Source: Legionella quinlivanii (GTDB taxonomy: Bacteria > Pseudomonadota > Gammaproteobacteria > Legionellales > Legionellaceae). From it: 64,000 bases of DNA. The notes beneath the pieces are model-generated. The model worked only from the letters and a program-made list of their open reading frames with translations. It was not told where the DNA came from and searched no databases. The stretch lies in contig NZ_MVJN01000004.1 in assembly GCF_003265995.1 (NCBI RefSeq), positions 186,001-250,000 on the forward strand. Direction: 5' to 3'. Position 1 is the stretch's first letter; every line of letters begins with the position of its first letter. Made by a program: the position numbers and the translations under genes. Positions 10,301-16,665 of this stretch are shown piece by piece.

Positions 10301-12313
10301 GCGAAAGGTATGACGGCGAAACTGACCCCCGGCCTGCAGCAATTTGGCTTCATCCCTCTGGAAAAAGAAAATCTGAATGTCCTTGATTGTTTGCTAAATA
10401 GCGATTTAGCCCAAATCGCCGTTTGTCGTGTGCATTGGGACATTTATTTAAAACACTCGGTAAGACAAGCTGAACTCTCGGATTTTGCTAAAAACAAACC
10501 ACCTGTTCAATACTTTTTTAATGCCTTACGTCAGAGAAGTCATGCTGAGCGCACTGGTCTTCTGAGTCGGGTATTATGTGAAATCACTGCTGATGTATTA
10601 GCGCTGGATAACGCCAGACAAATTCGGCCTCAGAGTGCTCTGTTTTCACTTGGGGTAGACTCGCTGATGTCCATTGAAATTCGCAATCGTATTCATGATA
10701 AATTACAATGCCCAAACCTGAGTATACCGATTGAATATTTCATCAATGATCCCAGTATTGAAAAAATTGCCGAAAATATCGCCCGGGAATTGCAGCTTAT
10801 ATATGAGCAGACTGATTCACCTGCTGAGGATACGCAATGGCTCAGAGAAGAAGTCCCTTTATGCGATTTCCAGTTTAGTTTCTGGGCAATCAATAAACTG
10901 AATTATGGCTATAACACGTCCATGCAGTTGCAACTCCATGGCAGGTTGAATAAGGAATATGTCAGCAGTGCGCTGGATTTTGTTGTTAATCAGCATGCTG
11001 CATTCTGGCTTCAGTTCAATCAATCAGTTCCCACTCAGACTCTGGAAAAACGGGGGGAGTTCAGATTGATTTATAAAGATATTTCTTTAAACAATGAATC
11101 CAATCTGCTCAGCCAGGAATTTTACAACAACACCATGCGGCTTATTGAGCTGGATCATCCGCCCTTGGTTCGAGCCTATCTTTATAAGCTGAATAATGAC
11201 TTACATGAACTTCATCTGGTATTACCGCATATCATTGTTGATGATGCATCCTGCGATATTGTATTCGCTGAATTCAGAGCTTGTTATGAGGCGCTTTCTC
11301 AAGGGAAATCGCTGCTTCCAAGACCTGAGAAAAAATCCTTTTTAGATTATGTTAAAAATAATAATTCTCAATATCAGAGGGATTTAGATAATAAAATTTC
11401 ATTTTGGCAGGAATACAATCAGGGTTGCAATTACCTGTATTTCGGCGCTCATCATCATTTGCCAGACGCCGCAGTATATCGGCCTCAGCACATGAATCAT
11501 TACACAATCAATCCAGGGATAAGTACAATCGTTGAATGGCATGCAGCGAATAATCTGAATATCAGTTCAGGGCTTATCGCAATCTGTCAGATGGTCTTTC
11601 ATCAAATGAGCCAGCAGCAAAAAATTCCCATTATCCTCATTCATACCGGTCGTGAAGGCAGTCAATATAAATCCACTGTGGGCCTGTTTTCACAATACAA
11701 ACGTATCAACTTAAGTTATGAAGATAATCTTTCTTTTATTGATCGCATCAAAGCGGTGGAAACCGAACTTTTAAAAACTGCCCCTTTCCAGAGGTGTTCG
11801 TATTTTATTAAAAATACAGGGATTAATGGATCTAACTTCTCGATAAGCAAGCAGCTTATTTTTTGGTGGAATAAATGGTTTCTTGGCAAGTCATTTAATG
11901 AAGTAATCAATGAAAAACTTGTACCCTACTATCTGGATTATTTAAGCCAGAGCATCTTATTAAAGAAAAGCAGCCGGCTTAAAATAAAACTGAATAAATT
12001 ATTTAAATGGAAGCTGCCGTTGCAGAAACCTGATGGTCTGAAAGTACTTATCAATATGACAGCCAGCGTCTTTGGCAAAGAAGTGGCAGACGCAAAATTT
12101 GCCGATTTGCATTACAGCTATCCCAGTTATTTTGGAGGGCTCAACCGCCCCATCGGCAATCAGAATTTATGGATTTACTTTTCGAGAAATGCCAAGGGAG
12201 ACTATCAATTGTCAATCAATGGCCCTTTAACAGCCGAATGCATGGCAGAGATCGCCTGCCGTTTTAATGAAGTAGTTGATGAGCTGATTAAACAGCAAAG
12301 ACGCTTGAAATAG
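1370..12313 (+). CDS. Modular polyketide synthase with terminal condensation domain (KS-KS-KR-ACP-KS-DH*-KR-ACP-C)
   Basis: A 3647-residue multidomain assembly-line enzyme. Domains by residue: KS1 about 26-455 (Cys199 in DTACSSS, HGTGT, NLGHT); KS2 607-1033 (Cys780); KR1 about 1380-1575 (GGLGGLG, Tyr1533); ACP1 around Ser1700 (GFDSL); KS3 1759-2187 (Cys1933 in DTSCSSA); DH about 2342-2545; KR2 about 2800-2990 (TGGTGAIA, Tyr2947); ACP2 around Ser3098 (GVDSL); NRPS-type condensation domain 3160-3647 (His3287, Asp3291). Each KS is followed by a linker ending in a conserved LP-Y-F element, but no acyltransferase GHSxG motif occurs, so malonyl loading should be in trans. In the DH, Phe2372 sits where the catalytic His is expected; Asp2531 remains. 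The C domain reads PHIIVDD for HHxxxDG, keeping the second His. The first codon is TTG 1370; GTG 1397 with GGAG upstream, or ATG 1406, may be the real start. The product is unknown. Confidence 0.93.
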   Translation: MISVSEHESVVKMDKSVESNSNISEPLAIIGMNCLFPGMNADIEDCEAFHAMLMEAQTPIKEVPPNRWNIDAYYDADRNKTNKIISRKGGFLEDPYLFDADFFKISPVEAKQIDPQHRLFLEVAIRALNHANISTDTLTGSDTGVYCGLSTHEYNQLNIKDQIEFNEYTPVGVAASASVGRLCHYLNLKGPAMAVDTACSSSLSALYLAANALRTGQCQLAIVGGVHLNLCPENFIGVSRANMLSARGQCSSFDSQADGYVRSEGAAVVIVKRLSDAIKDGDTIHAVIKSLVMNQDGGGISMVSPNVEAQIAMHKAILADAAITPGDIDYIETHGTGTTAGDTVEFKAIETVHQGHHSETKPLIAGALKSNLGHTISCSGLASLIKVISALKHEHIPPNLHFSNPNQSIHPEIIPALFPITAVSYKKQNHKKRIAQVTNFGFSGTNVSLLIEEAPEQPKRVTDENEQECFVISANSENSLQQMLRQYPDFLKNSSDNLHDICLSLINCRNHYKFRCAILASDKQELVRAIESAHYAIEKVAVKKDRLILDTPKAIYQQFMAGHNVKTPENIAYNKVNLPLYCFDKKHFYHEPHAIEAIAPQLLAKDEPIAIIGMSCRFPKAPNLNEFLALLEQGKSGMDFIPLDRWDNDKFYDPNIETPGKLYVKQLGLLDNIKQFDANFFNISPREAKFMSPQLRIFMECSYHALEHANLSPDLIKNSKTGVFVGIGTNEYPRIMENAGLGLEDLNIYFATGNVLNALAGRVAYAFDLHGPVQVVDTACSSSMTAIHNACLSLQAGDCSMAIAGGVNVILTPNSNITLSKAKMLSPDSRCKTFSEDADGYARSEGCGVIILKPLQAALKDNDTILAVIKGTATNSSGKSGGFTVPNGIAQEEVIRRALAKAKLNPQSIDYIEAHGTGTPLADPIEMNTLTRVFSSSHSQAHPLYVSSVKTNIGHSESASGVAGVIKTVLSLQNERLFKHLNFKRLNPEIELKNTAIPLETMPWPDTSDLKRAGVSSFGFSGANAHAVIEQAPERAVEKKAFSQEFTLILSAKSQESLELLIARYEQYLSDTDDEFADICYTAATCRGHYLFRTILRASTAAEAATLIRKRLYLIYPLKKEEGTRSQPQSLDQLQTAWQEGLSFDWQAYYHSLNIQFEKVNLPLYEFDRQEYWFENKNTSTDTAIPDDWCFQLQWQPQALNKQNAGQNRKRWLLIGASELASGFENQGLNIIQAEENYSLEDLDGVIFAASLQSIPMDDIHSLLEFQKNTIKQLLNLVKELDAKHADLKLIVLSHNGIAEFAGAPNLANSPLAGFCKTLTLELPQFESILIDFDELDIPRIVDEIYYNHDGSYEHMVAYRQGKRLISRLKKIPLADEKNNLNPKARYLISGGLGGLGLISAKALLASGARELILLGRNPEKPGIEERLKTIQLNYPDATIKTISLDITDREKLRQLLVELNKDGMLKGIIHAAGAAVKASLLEHQNVDVDYLFSAKVEGSWYLHELSQNVDLDFFIGYSSISSVFGSNKESVYSATNSFLDALMSYRRQLGLPGIAIQWGPWGEAGMSIKRARDQGLKESLISNAQGQEFIRTLLHSGLKQLTVISPQYLQFMLDFVHKPRPLFYQALAESLEQAADEKGAPSEEPRYSSWLQHYAQCSEDKRLQSCKALVTDVCREILEISAQEPLDEDEGFFEIGFDSLMMTELASLLRKKLEPSLKLAATIGFDYPSISKLAQYIHSELGARTIDHLIQTEMKPQEDDIAIIGMSCSFPKATDLDAFEALLEQGLSGIQDIPVERWDNRKYYDPNRNAPGKSYVSKMGLIENIKGFDASFFGISPREAKLMDPQQRLFLECSYKALEHANYPPESLRGSLTGVFAGVGPNEYYASLEKSGFSNEELSTFSITGNVLNLIPGRVAYIFDFKGPSLSIDTSCSSALVAIHYACTSLKNGEIDYALAGGVNVLLMPESNVTLCRANALSPDGQCKTFDAEADGYARGEGCGVLLLKRMADAIRDKDTILAVIKASAVNNDGKAAGLTVPNGKSQEAVMLKALKQSGLASEDISYIEAHGTGTPLGDPIEVHAIHSVYGQERRDSSLYLGSVKTNIGHLEAASGVAGMIKTVIGLQHKKIYKHLNFKHLNPNIKVRNPYIALQTLDWKSSGHLRYAGVNSFGFSGTNAHVILQEFPEKAFVGASESSQSYALILSAKSPTALEKLTERYQQFLKTTSAQFRDICFTAATCRDHYAYRLVLVAKDPVEAAQKISDDQLLYSWKNQTGHLEETTPLLKNLLLSYLQGNTIDWASFYHGENAEFIKVKLPHYVFERNEYWADKKNDRALNVEQIHPLLGQMLTLPDNEFLFNQKTSLEFSGFLDQFQLFGKTIFPAAASIECGLSAAKLIFKESALCIEQFNMLSHLAIGQTLDLQFQVKPADNNSFDIRHFVKKDEQWQLFATMTLHASESETPEQIDLEHLISQYTQHYQPEQIYDKFKQESQNYGKSFQVLQEVRFNADSLLAEIRFDKSNDGYYYHPALLDGIMQSARLLLISEGNYLPCSFSRMTSFQEAPKSVWAHLVRQKDFDGKDPVIEIKLYDHSGLLIARLEGLVLKPISRNDLNLQEVMLQNLYETQWHQLPPINSVPELPEYLVIASDPQKAVQLLGDIKYRLFSNVSQLMNLTDKNIIFLYEQGQFHELVHCCQQLFKSRPQSFLLLTENAHAIHDGEKVNPYHSMANAFWRSFRNEWDLNRNFTVDLDDESDLLSVIPHLLNPGEENQFALREGVYVPRIKRKELSSPIENEEQIFDNKSSCLITGGTGAIAADLIDYLIERGARHIIITSRSPCPPATENIIEAARFKQVTIRHYQADASNYQQMDALFNEIQQKYPPLTAVFHLAGIVRDGLIINLSDEDLQAVLSSKMDSALILHQLTQSLPLKWFVLFSSTASLLGARGQANYVAANGFLDGLAHFRKQQGLPGLSINWGPFNAKGMTAKLTPGLQQFGFIPLEKENLNVLDCLLNSDLAQIAVCRVHWDIYLKHSVRQAELSDFAKNKPPVQYFFNALRQRSHAERTGLLSRVLCEITADVLALDNARQIRPQSALFSLGVDSLMSIEIRNRIHDKLQCPNLSIPIEYFINDPSIEKIAENIARELQLIYEQTDSPAEDTQWLREEVPLCDFQFSFWAINKLNYGYNTSMQLQLHGRLNKEYVSSALDFVVNQHAAFWLQFNQSVPTQTLEKRGEFRLIYKDISLNNESNLLSQEFYNNTMRLIELDHPPLVRAYLYKLNNDLHELHLVLPHIIVDDASCDIVFAEFRACYEALSQGKSLLPRPEKKSFLDYVKNNNSQYQRDLDNKISFWQEYNQGCNYLYFGAHHHLPDAAVYRPQHMNHYTINPGISTIVEWHAANNLNISSGLIAICQMVFHQMSQQQKIPIILIHTGREGSQYKSTVGLFSQYKRINLSYEDNLSFIDRIKAVETELLKTAPFQRCSYFIKNTGINGSNFSISKQLIFWWNKWFLGKSFNEVINEKLVPYYLDYLSQSILLKKSSRLKIKLNKLFKWKLPLQKPDGLKVLINMTASVFGKEVADAKFADLHYSYPSYFGGLNRPIGNQNLWIYFSRNAKGDYQLSINGPLTAECMAEIACRFNEVVDELIKQQRRLK

Positions 12314-12368
12314 ACAACTCTTATAATTATGATGATTGATATTGATTTTAGTCAATCAAATCGTCCCA

Positions 12369-12468
12369 ACGTCATCCTGAACGCAGTGAAGGGTCTCCTG
12401 AATCTGGCTCAGCTCTAAGCAGTTTGAGATCCTTCACTCCGTTCAGGATGACGTACCTGGGGAATTAC
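12369..12468. repeat. Hairpin repeat family A, copy 1
   Basis: An inverted repeat beginning ACGTCATCCTGAACG and ending CGTTCAGGATGACGT (to 12454), followed by conserved ACCTGGGGAATTAC. A near-identical copy in the same orientation lies at 39094-39193. The element is REP/MITE-like with no coding capacity. It sits at the 5' end of the ATP-grasp frame. Confidence 0.85.
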
Positions 12469-12469
12469 T

Positions 12470-13489
12470 ATTGATTTCATTAAAGGAACTATCATTCATC
12501 CGAATACGGAGCGTTTTTATTTAAGCGCAAAGGCTCTGGGCCTGCCTGTAATATTGAGAGAAGAAATTGATGGCTTTGAAGTGGTACTGGGAAAACACCA
12601 CTACCATTTTTCTTATAATGAATCCCCTTTTAACAATAGCTGCAGCGCAAGAATCGCAATCAATAAATTTTACACAAACACTTTGCTGGAAAGTGCCGGC
12701 ATTCCAGTCCCCAAAGCCGCTTATTTGAATCTTGAGGATTTTGAAAATAATCTGCTCAATGAGCGAATCGCTGATTTAAATTTTCCACTGGTAGTCAAAC
12801 CGCTTACTGGCTCGCTGGGAATGGATGTTCTCTGTAATATTCAATCTCTTGAGGAATTAACTCGTCATCTGCTTCGCATATTTTCTTTGCACCATCATCT
12901 CTTGATTGAAGAATTCCATGGAAATTTAAAATCCTATCGTGTGCTGGTTTTCAATAAAGAAGTCATCGGCGTCGTTTTGTGCCGCCCGGCAAATGTTATT
13001 GGCAATGGCAGTCTTACTATCAAAGAGTTAATTGATGCTGCAAATATCGAACGGCAGGCTTTAGATAATCCAGATCTGGGGCCAATCACTGCAGATGAAG
13101 AATGCATGATTCGGCTTAAGGAGCGAGGTATCAGTCTGGATTATATTCCTCCAAAGGATGAGCGGATAGTTTTAGCTTACACGTCTAACGGCACCCGAGG
13201 AGGAAGCTATGAATCCCTGGGCAAAGAAATAAGCCGCGAAAATCGCCAATTGATGATTCAGGTTGCCGAACAGCTCAATCTGCAGCTGACAGGAATCGAT
13301 GTTGAATGCGAGGATATCAACCAGCCCATTGTGGAAACCGGCGGAGTCATTATAGAAGTTAATCATCGTCCGGATGTGCGTATTCACGAACTGCCCAACG
13401 CGGGTCATCCACAGCCCGTCTCAAAAACAATTATGCGCTCTTTTATGTATCGCCACCCTTTTTCGTATCTTCGCAATTTGTTGTTTTGA
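12470..13489 (+). CDS. ATP-grasp ligase, cyanophycin-synthetase-like, with displaced start
   Basis: The protein resembles the ATP-grasp half of cyanophycin/glutathione-type ligases: VVKPLTGSLGMDV (nucleotide-binding segment), LLIEEF, YRVLVF and a C-terminal IIEVNHRPDVR metal/ATP site. Such enzymes form amide bonds through acyl-phosphates. Lying 0.15-0.25 kb behind the polyketide synthase on the same strand, it may condense an amino acid with the polyketide; this is inference. The first standard start is TTG 12554, but convincing coding sequence (GTIIHPNTERFYLSAKALGL) begins upstream and the frame is open from 12452. ATT 12470, six bases after GGGGA, is one possible start. An in-frame ATG at 12332 lies on the far side of repeat A, separated by two stops, so the repeat probably interrupted the original 5' end. 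The gene may be weakly expressed or damaged. Confidence 0.8.
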   Translation: MDFIKGTIIHPNTERFYLSAKALGLPVILREEIDGFEVVLGKHHYHFSYNESPFNNSCSARIAINKFYTNTLLESAGIPVPKAAYLNLEDFENNLLNERIADLNFPLVVKPLTGSLGMDVLCNIQSLEELTRHLLRIFSLHHHLLIEEFHGNLKSYRVLVFNKEVIGVVLCRPANVIGNGSLTIKELIDAANIERQALDNPDLGPITADEECMIRLKERGISLDYIPPKDERIVLAYTSNGTRGGSYESLGKEISRENRQLMIQVAEQLNLQLTGIDVECEDINQPIVETGGVIIEVNHRPDVRIHELPNAGHPQPVSKTIMRSFMYRHPFSYLRNLLF

Positions 13490-13512
13490 TTTATAGTTCA
13501 TATTGACAAGCA

Positions 13513-14604
13513 TTAACCAAGCTTCCCTAGTTGCTCAGATGTACCATAAAAAATAGTAACATTTTTTAAAGCCTGCTCTTCAGCTGACTGTAATGCTTGC
13601 CGTTGTTGCTGCTCATGCCATATAGACGATTGAAATAATAAGGGCGGCTTTGATGTAGTGAAATAAGATAAATAATTAATTCGTCGCTCGGGTGTTAAAT
13701 GAGGATCCTGTATTTTATCCTGCCAACGCTTTGATTGCATGGGCGCAAAAACACGATGACTATCTATTAATGGTCCTGCTGTATTTAGTTTTTTGGTTGA
13801 TTCAATATCGGCTTGAATTTCCTGAGCAAGCTGTAAAGTATGTGTTAAAAAAAGTTGAATGGGAGGGATTGCGAAAATTATAAGAAAACGGGCGGACAGA
13901 TTTCTGGTATTGAGAAAATTATAGCTTACTCTTAAGAGCGCGGAGAAAGATATAGAGGTTAACAAATCATGTTTATACAGATGATGTATGGCTTCATGTC
14001 CGGAAACTGCATAAATTTGTGCAGGGGGTAACATGGTCATAAATCCATCGACAATGACTCTTGGTTTAGCAGCAAATAATGAGCTTTCAATACTCATTGG
14101 GGTAGATGAAAAATTATTAATACCTAATAAAAATTGTTTGATTGCCTGGCTGGTTTCAGGTGTATAGGAATCTTGATAGCTTCCATTTCCCTTTTTAAGT
14201 GCAATATATTTTTCCTCAAGAGATTGTTGCGGTCTTTTTAAAAGACAAGGCCAACCTTGTATATCAGGGTGCTTTGTGAGCGATTCAGGCTGGGTAACAA
14301 GGTAATAAACATTTTCTTCAAATGACACAGGTTTTGTTGAAGACTCGATAATTTTTAGCGGTTTGATATTATAGTAAACATCCGGTTTAACTGTGCCTAT
14401 ATCGTAAAAAGCTTGATTAATCAATGAATCAATGTCCTTTAGATGAGGAAATGCATCCATCTCCGCATCCTGAGATTGTTTATATGCAATTGTTTTTTGG
14501 CTTCGGTCCCATTCTTTAAAACCCTCCAAGACAATTGTACCTGCAGCTATGACTGCTAAATTCATCCTGCTTTTTGCATTGAATACACGATTAAAAAATC
14601 TCAT
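13513..14604 (-). CDS. M48-like zinc metallopeptidase, membrane-associated
   Basis: A 363-residue protein with HEAIH at residues 203-207 (HExxH zinc site) and the downstream glutamate ligand in E262-I-Q-A-D266, the ExxxD arrangement of family M48. A late PHLTPERRINYL segment also fits M48. A hydrophobic stretch near the N-terminus (about 14-27) and another at 240-258 suggest membrane anchoring. M48 enzymes process membrane or periplasmic proteins; the substrate here is unknown. ATG 14604 follows GAGAGG. Its neighbours are a convergent ATP-grasp gene and the lysE-like gene upstream on the same strand, 49 bases away. The first 190 residues match nothing I recognise, so this could be an orphan peptidase or an effector. 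Confidence 0.75.
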   Translation of the reverse strand: MRFFNRVFNAKSRMNLAVIAAGTIVLEGFKEWDRSQKTIAYKQSQDAEMDAFPHLKDIDSLINQAFYDIGTVKPDVYYNIKPLKIIESSTKPVSFEENVYYLVTQPESLTKHPDIQGWPCLLKRPQQSLEEKYIALKKGNGSYQDSYTPETSQAIKQFLLGINNFSSTPMSIESSLFAAKPRVIVDGFMTMLPPAQIYAVSGHEAIHHLYKHDLLTSISFSALLRVSYNFLNTRNLSARFLIIFAIPPIQLFLTHTLQLAQEIQADIESTKKLNTAGPLIDSHRVFAPMQSKRWQDKIQDPHLTPERRINYLSYFTTSKPPLLFQSSIWHEQQQRQALQSAEEQALKNVTIFYGTSEQLGKLG

Positions 14605-14653
14605 ACTAATTAACCTCTCCGAATATCATTTTGCTATACATAATAAAATCTTC

Positions 14654-15250
14654 TTAATAATTAATCTGACCAAAACATAAATATACCGCGGTTAAAATCA
14701 GTAAGAGTCCCATAATGCAATTAAACAATCGAAGACGAAAGTGATCTTTTAATAAATACGATACTTTATCTCCCAAAATTGCCCAAATCCCCAGTGAACT
14801 GTAACAAACAATAAAATAAATAATGGCAAACTTCAAAAACGAATCATAGCTTGTTGCGCTGGAGAAAATAGAAACTCCAGACACACAGGCAATCCACGCC
14901 TTAGGATTGATCCATTGAAGTAAAAATCCTTCGTAAAATTTAGGTGCATCATTTTTGTTTATTTCCAACTCGGATTTTGAAGAAGCAATTTTATATCCCA
15001 TATAAATAATGTATAGCGATCCTGCTATTGCGAGATAGCTTAGAAAAAAGGGGTAGGCTTGAATAAATTGCGAAAAGCCCAATCCAATAAATAGTAATAA
15101 GAATGTAAACCCTATGGTCGCCCCTGATACATAAGGGATGGTTTTTTTCACTCCATAATTAATACCTGCGGAAAGAATAATCATGTTCACTGGTCCGGGC
15201 GTAATTGACATGACCAACGCAAATGAAAACATTGCCAATATAAGTGTCAT
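14654..15250 (-). CDS. LysE/RhtB family amino-acid exporter
   Basis: A roughly 198-residue, very hydrophobic protein with the LysE family N-terminal signature SITPGPVNMIIL and about six membrane helices. The family exports amino acids or related small metabolites across the inner membrane. ATG 15250 has AGGAG seven bases upstream; ATG 15256 is also in frame but too close to it. It is divergent from a LysR-type regulator 112 bases away, the classic exporter-regulator layout, so the regulator probably controls it. The substrate cannot be told from sequence. Confidence 0.92.
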   Translation of the reverse strand: MTLILAMFSFALVMSITPGPVNMIILSAGINYGVKKTIPYVSGATIGFTFLLLFIGLGFSQFIQAYPFFLSYLAIAGSLYIIYMGYKIASSKSELEINKNDAPKFYEGFLLQWINPKAWIACVSGVSIFSSATSYDSFLKFAIIYFIVCYSSLGIWAILGDKVSYLLKDHFRLRLFNCIMGLLLILTAVYLCFGQINY

Positions 15251-15361
15251 CACCATTCTCCTAAAGTGTGTATTATTTTATAACTGTCAAATATATTATC
15301 ATTATCCAAATAGTTTGATTAGATGTTACAATTAGAATTTATTGTTCGATTAGATAATATA
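15251..15361. promoter_or_regulatory. lysE/lysR-type divergent control region
   Basis: A short, extremely AT-rich spacer between exporter and LysR regulator. It contains ATATATTAT-like sequence compatible with LysR boxes (T-N11-A) and with -10 elements, but no unique operator can be assigned. Confidence 0.35.
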
Positions 15362-16267
15362 ATGATTGATGAACTAAGAGCATTGGCAATTTTTGCGAAA
15401 GTAGTAGAGGCAGGATCATTTCGTACTGCTGCAATTGCCCTGCAACTTTCCCCTTCCGTGGTAAGCCATCATGTAGCCCAGTTGGAGGAGCGACTATGTG
15501 TTGCTCTTCTTTATCGTTCCACCAGGCGACTCTCTCTCACTTATGATGGGGAAAAATTATTTACCAGTGCAAAAGCAATGTTATCAGCTGCAGAAAAGGG
15601 GCTTAACAGTATTGCCTATCATGCGACTGAACCCTCTGGCAAATTAAACTTGACACTTCCTGCAATGCTTACAAGAAGCCCGCTTGCTGATGACATTGCT
15701 GTATTTGCCAAGTCGTTTCCAAAAGTAATGCTTTCGATAAATTTTAGCGACATACAACAGGATTTAATTCGGGATGGCATCGATTTGGCAATTAGAATAG
15801 GTGAGTTAAAAGACAGTACTTTAAAATCAAAACTACTTTTTATTATGAAACGTAAACTAGTAGTTGCTCCGGAACTAATGAACAAGTATAAGCCACCAAA
15901 ACAGCCAAAGGATTTACTTAAATGGGACTGGATTGGGCTCAAAATGCGCCCAAATACCAAGACGTTAATCAACCAAAAAGGTAAAACCTGTTTAATCAAT
16001 TTTGAACCAAGAATCATCGTGGATAGCATGGATGCTGTTTGCCAATTAGCAAAAGCTGGATTAGGAATAGCAACGCCACCTGCGTTTCTTGTGGCAGAAG
16101 ATATCAATCAAGGATATCTCATTGAACCTCTATCTGAATGGCAAGCGGAGCCCATTCCTGTTTATGCTGTATGGCCACCCAATGCCTCTGAAGAATCTCT
16201 GACTTTTAGATTGATAACGTTCCTAGGTAGTCACATTCTTAAAAAGGCGAAATCCCCTATGCAGTAA
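15362..16267 (+). CDS. LysR family transcriptional regulator
   Basis: About 301 residues. The N-terminal winged helix-turn-helix begins DELRALAIFAKVVEAGSFR, with SVVSHHVAQLEERL as recognition helix and the typical LLYRSTRRLSLT wing. A periplasmic-binding-protein-like effector domain follows. An in-frame ATG at 15323 would add 13 residues, but the family normally begins near the ATG at 15362. By position it should sense a metabolite and control the divergent LysE-type exporter. The family usually also represses itself. A terminator hairpin overlaps the stop codon. Confidence 0.92.
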   Translation: MIDELRALAIFAKVVEAGSFRTAAIALQLSPSVVSHHVAQLEERLCVALLYRSTRRLSLTYDGEKLFTSAKAMLSAAEKGLNSIAYHATEPSGKLNLTLPAMLTRSPLADDIAVFAKSFPKVMLSINFSDIQQDLIRDGIDLAIRIGELKDSTLKSKLLFIMKRKLVVAPELMNKYKPPKQPKDLLKWDWIGLKMRPNTKTLINQKGKTCLINFEPRIIVDSMDAVCQLAKAGLGIATPPAFLVAEDINQGYLIEPLSEWQAEPIPVYAVWPPNASEESLTFRLITFLGSHILKKAKSPMQ

Positions 16268-16283
16268 GGGTTTCAGCCTTTTT
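16244..16283 (+). terminator. Intrinsic terminator of the LysR gene
   Basis: AAGGCGAAATCCC pairs with GGGTTTCAGCCTT (one mismatch and one wobble), followed by a five-T run. It overlaps the last codons of the gene. An A-run on the left arm gives it some bidirectional character. Confidence 0.7.
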
Positions 16284-16360
16284 CTCACAGAGACAATTTC
16301 GCGAGAAAACATGGTCCTTTATCAAACAACTTGAACTAATTAATTCATCAACACAGATAG

Positions 16361-16600
16361 CTAACGCGTCACCATGCAAGAATTTTGAGAAGAAGCTGTT
16401 TCTATCACGTCAAATGAAATAGCAAAACTTTTATTGGCAGCGGATTTAACTGAGTCTAAGGAAGGCAAAAGAGATGCCTCTACTTTTTCGATTAGCTCAA
16501 TTCGGCTTTCCCAAGCGCCAAATTCCTGATCTATAGTCGTTTTTTGATCCAGCTCCGTAAAAATACGGTGTTGATAATGGTTTTTTGAGCAGAGAACGAT
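16361..16600 (-). pseudogene. Remnant of an unidentified gene (80 open codons, no start)
   Basis: The minus strand is open for 80 codons with natural-looking composition (TELDQKTTIDQEFGAWESRI, then a helical Glu/Lys/Leu-rich stretch) and ends in TAG at 16361. No ATG, GTG or TTG lies near the frame's beginning, and a TAA precedes it. It is best read as the 3' end of a decayed gene, possibly an effector, between the LysR terminator and the CaaX gene. No homologue is recognised. Confidence 0.35.
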
Positions 16601-16665
16601 TTAAGATTATCTAATCTCCTATTAAAACCCTAAGTCTGATTAATCGTATAATTATACTATCAGCT

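Noticed and set aside
15619-16107. 162-codon frame opposite the LysR gene
   Set aside because: The LysR reading is clearly conserved; the opposite frame has no motif or ribosome-binding site.
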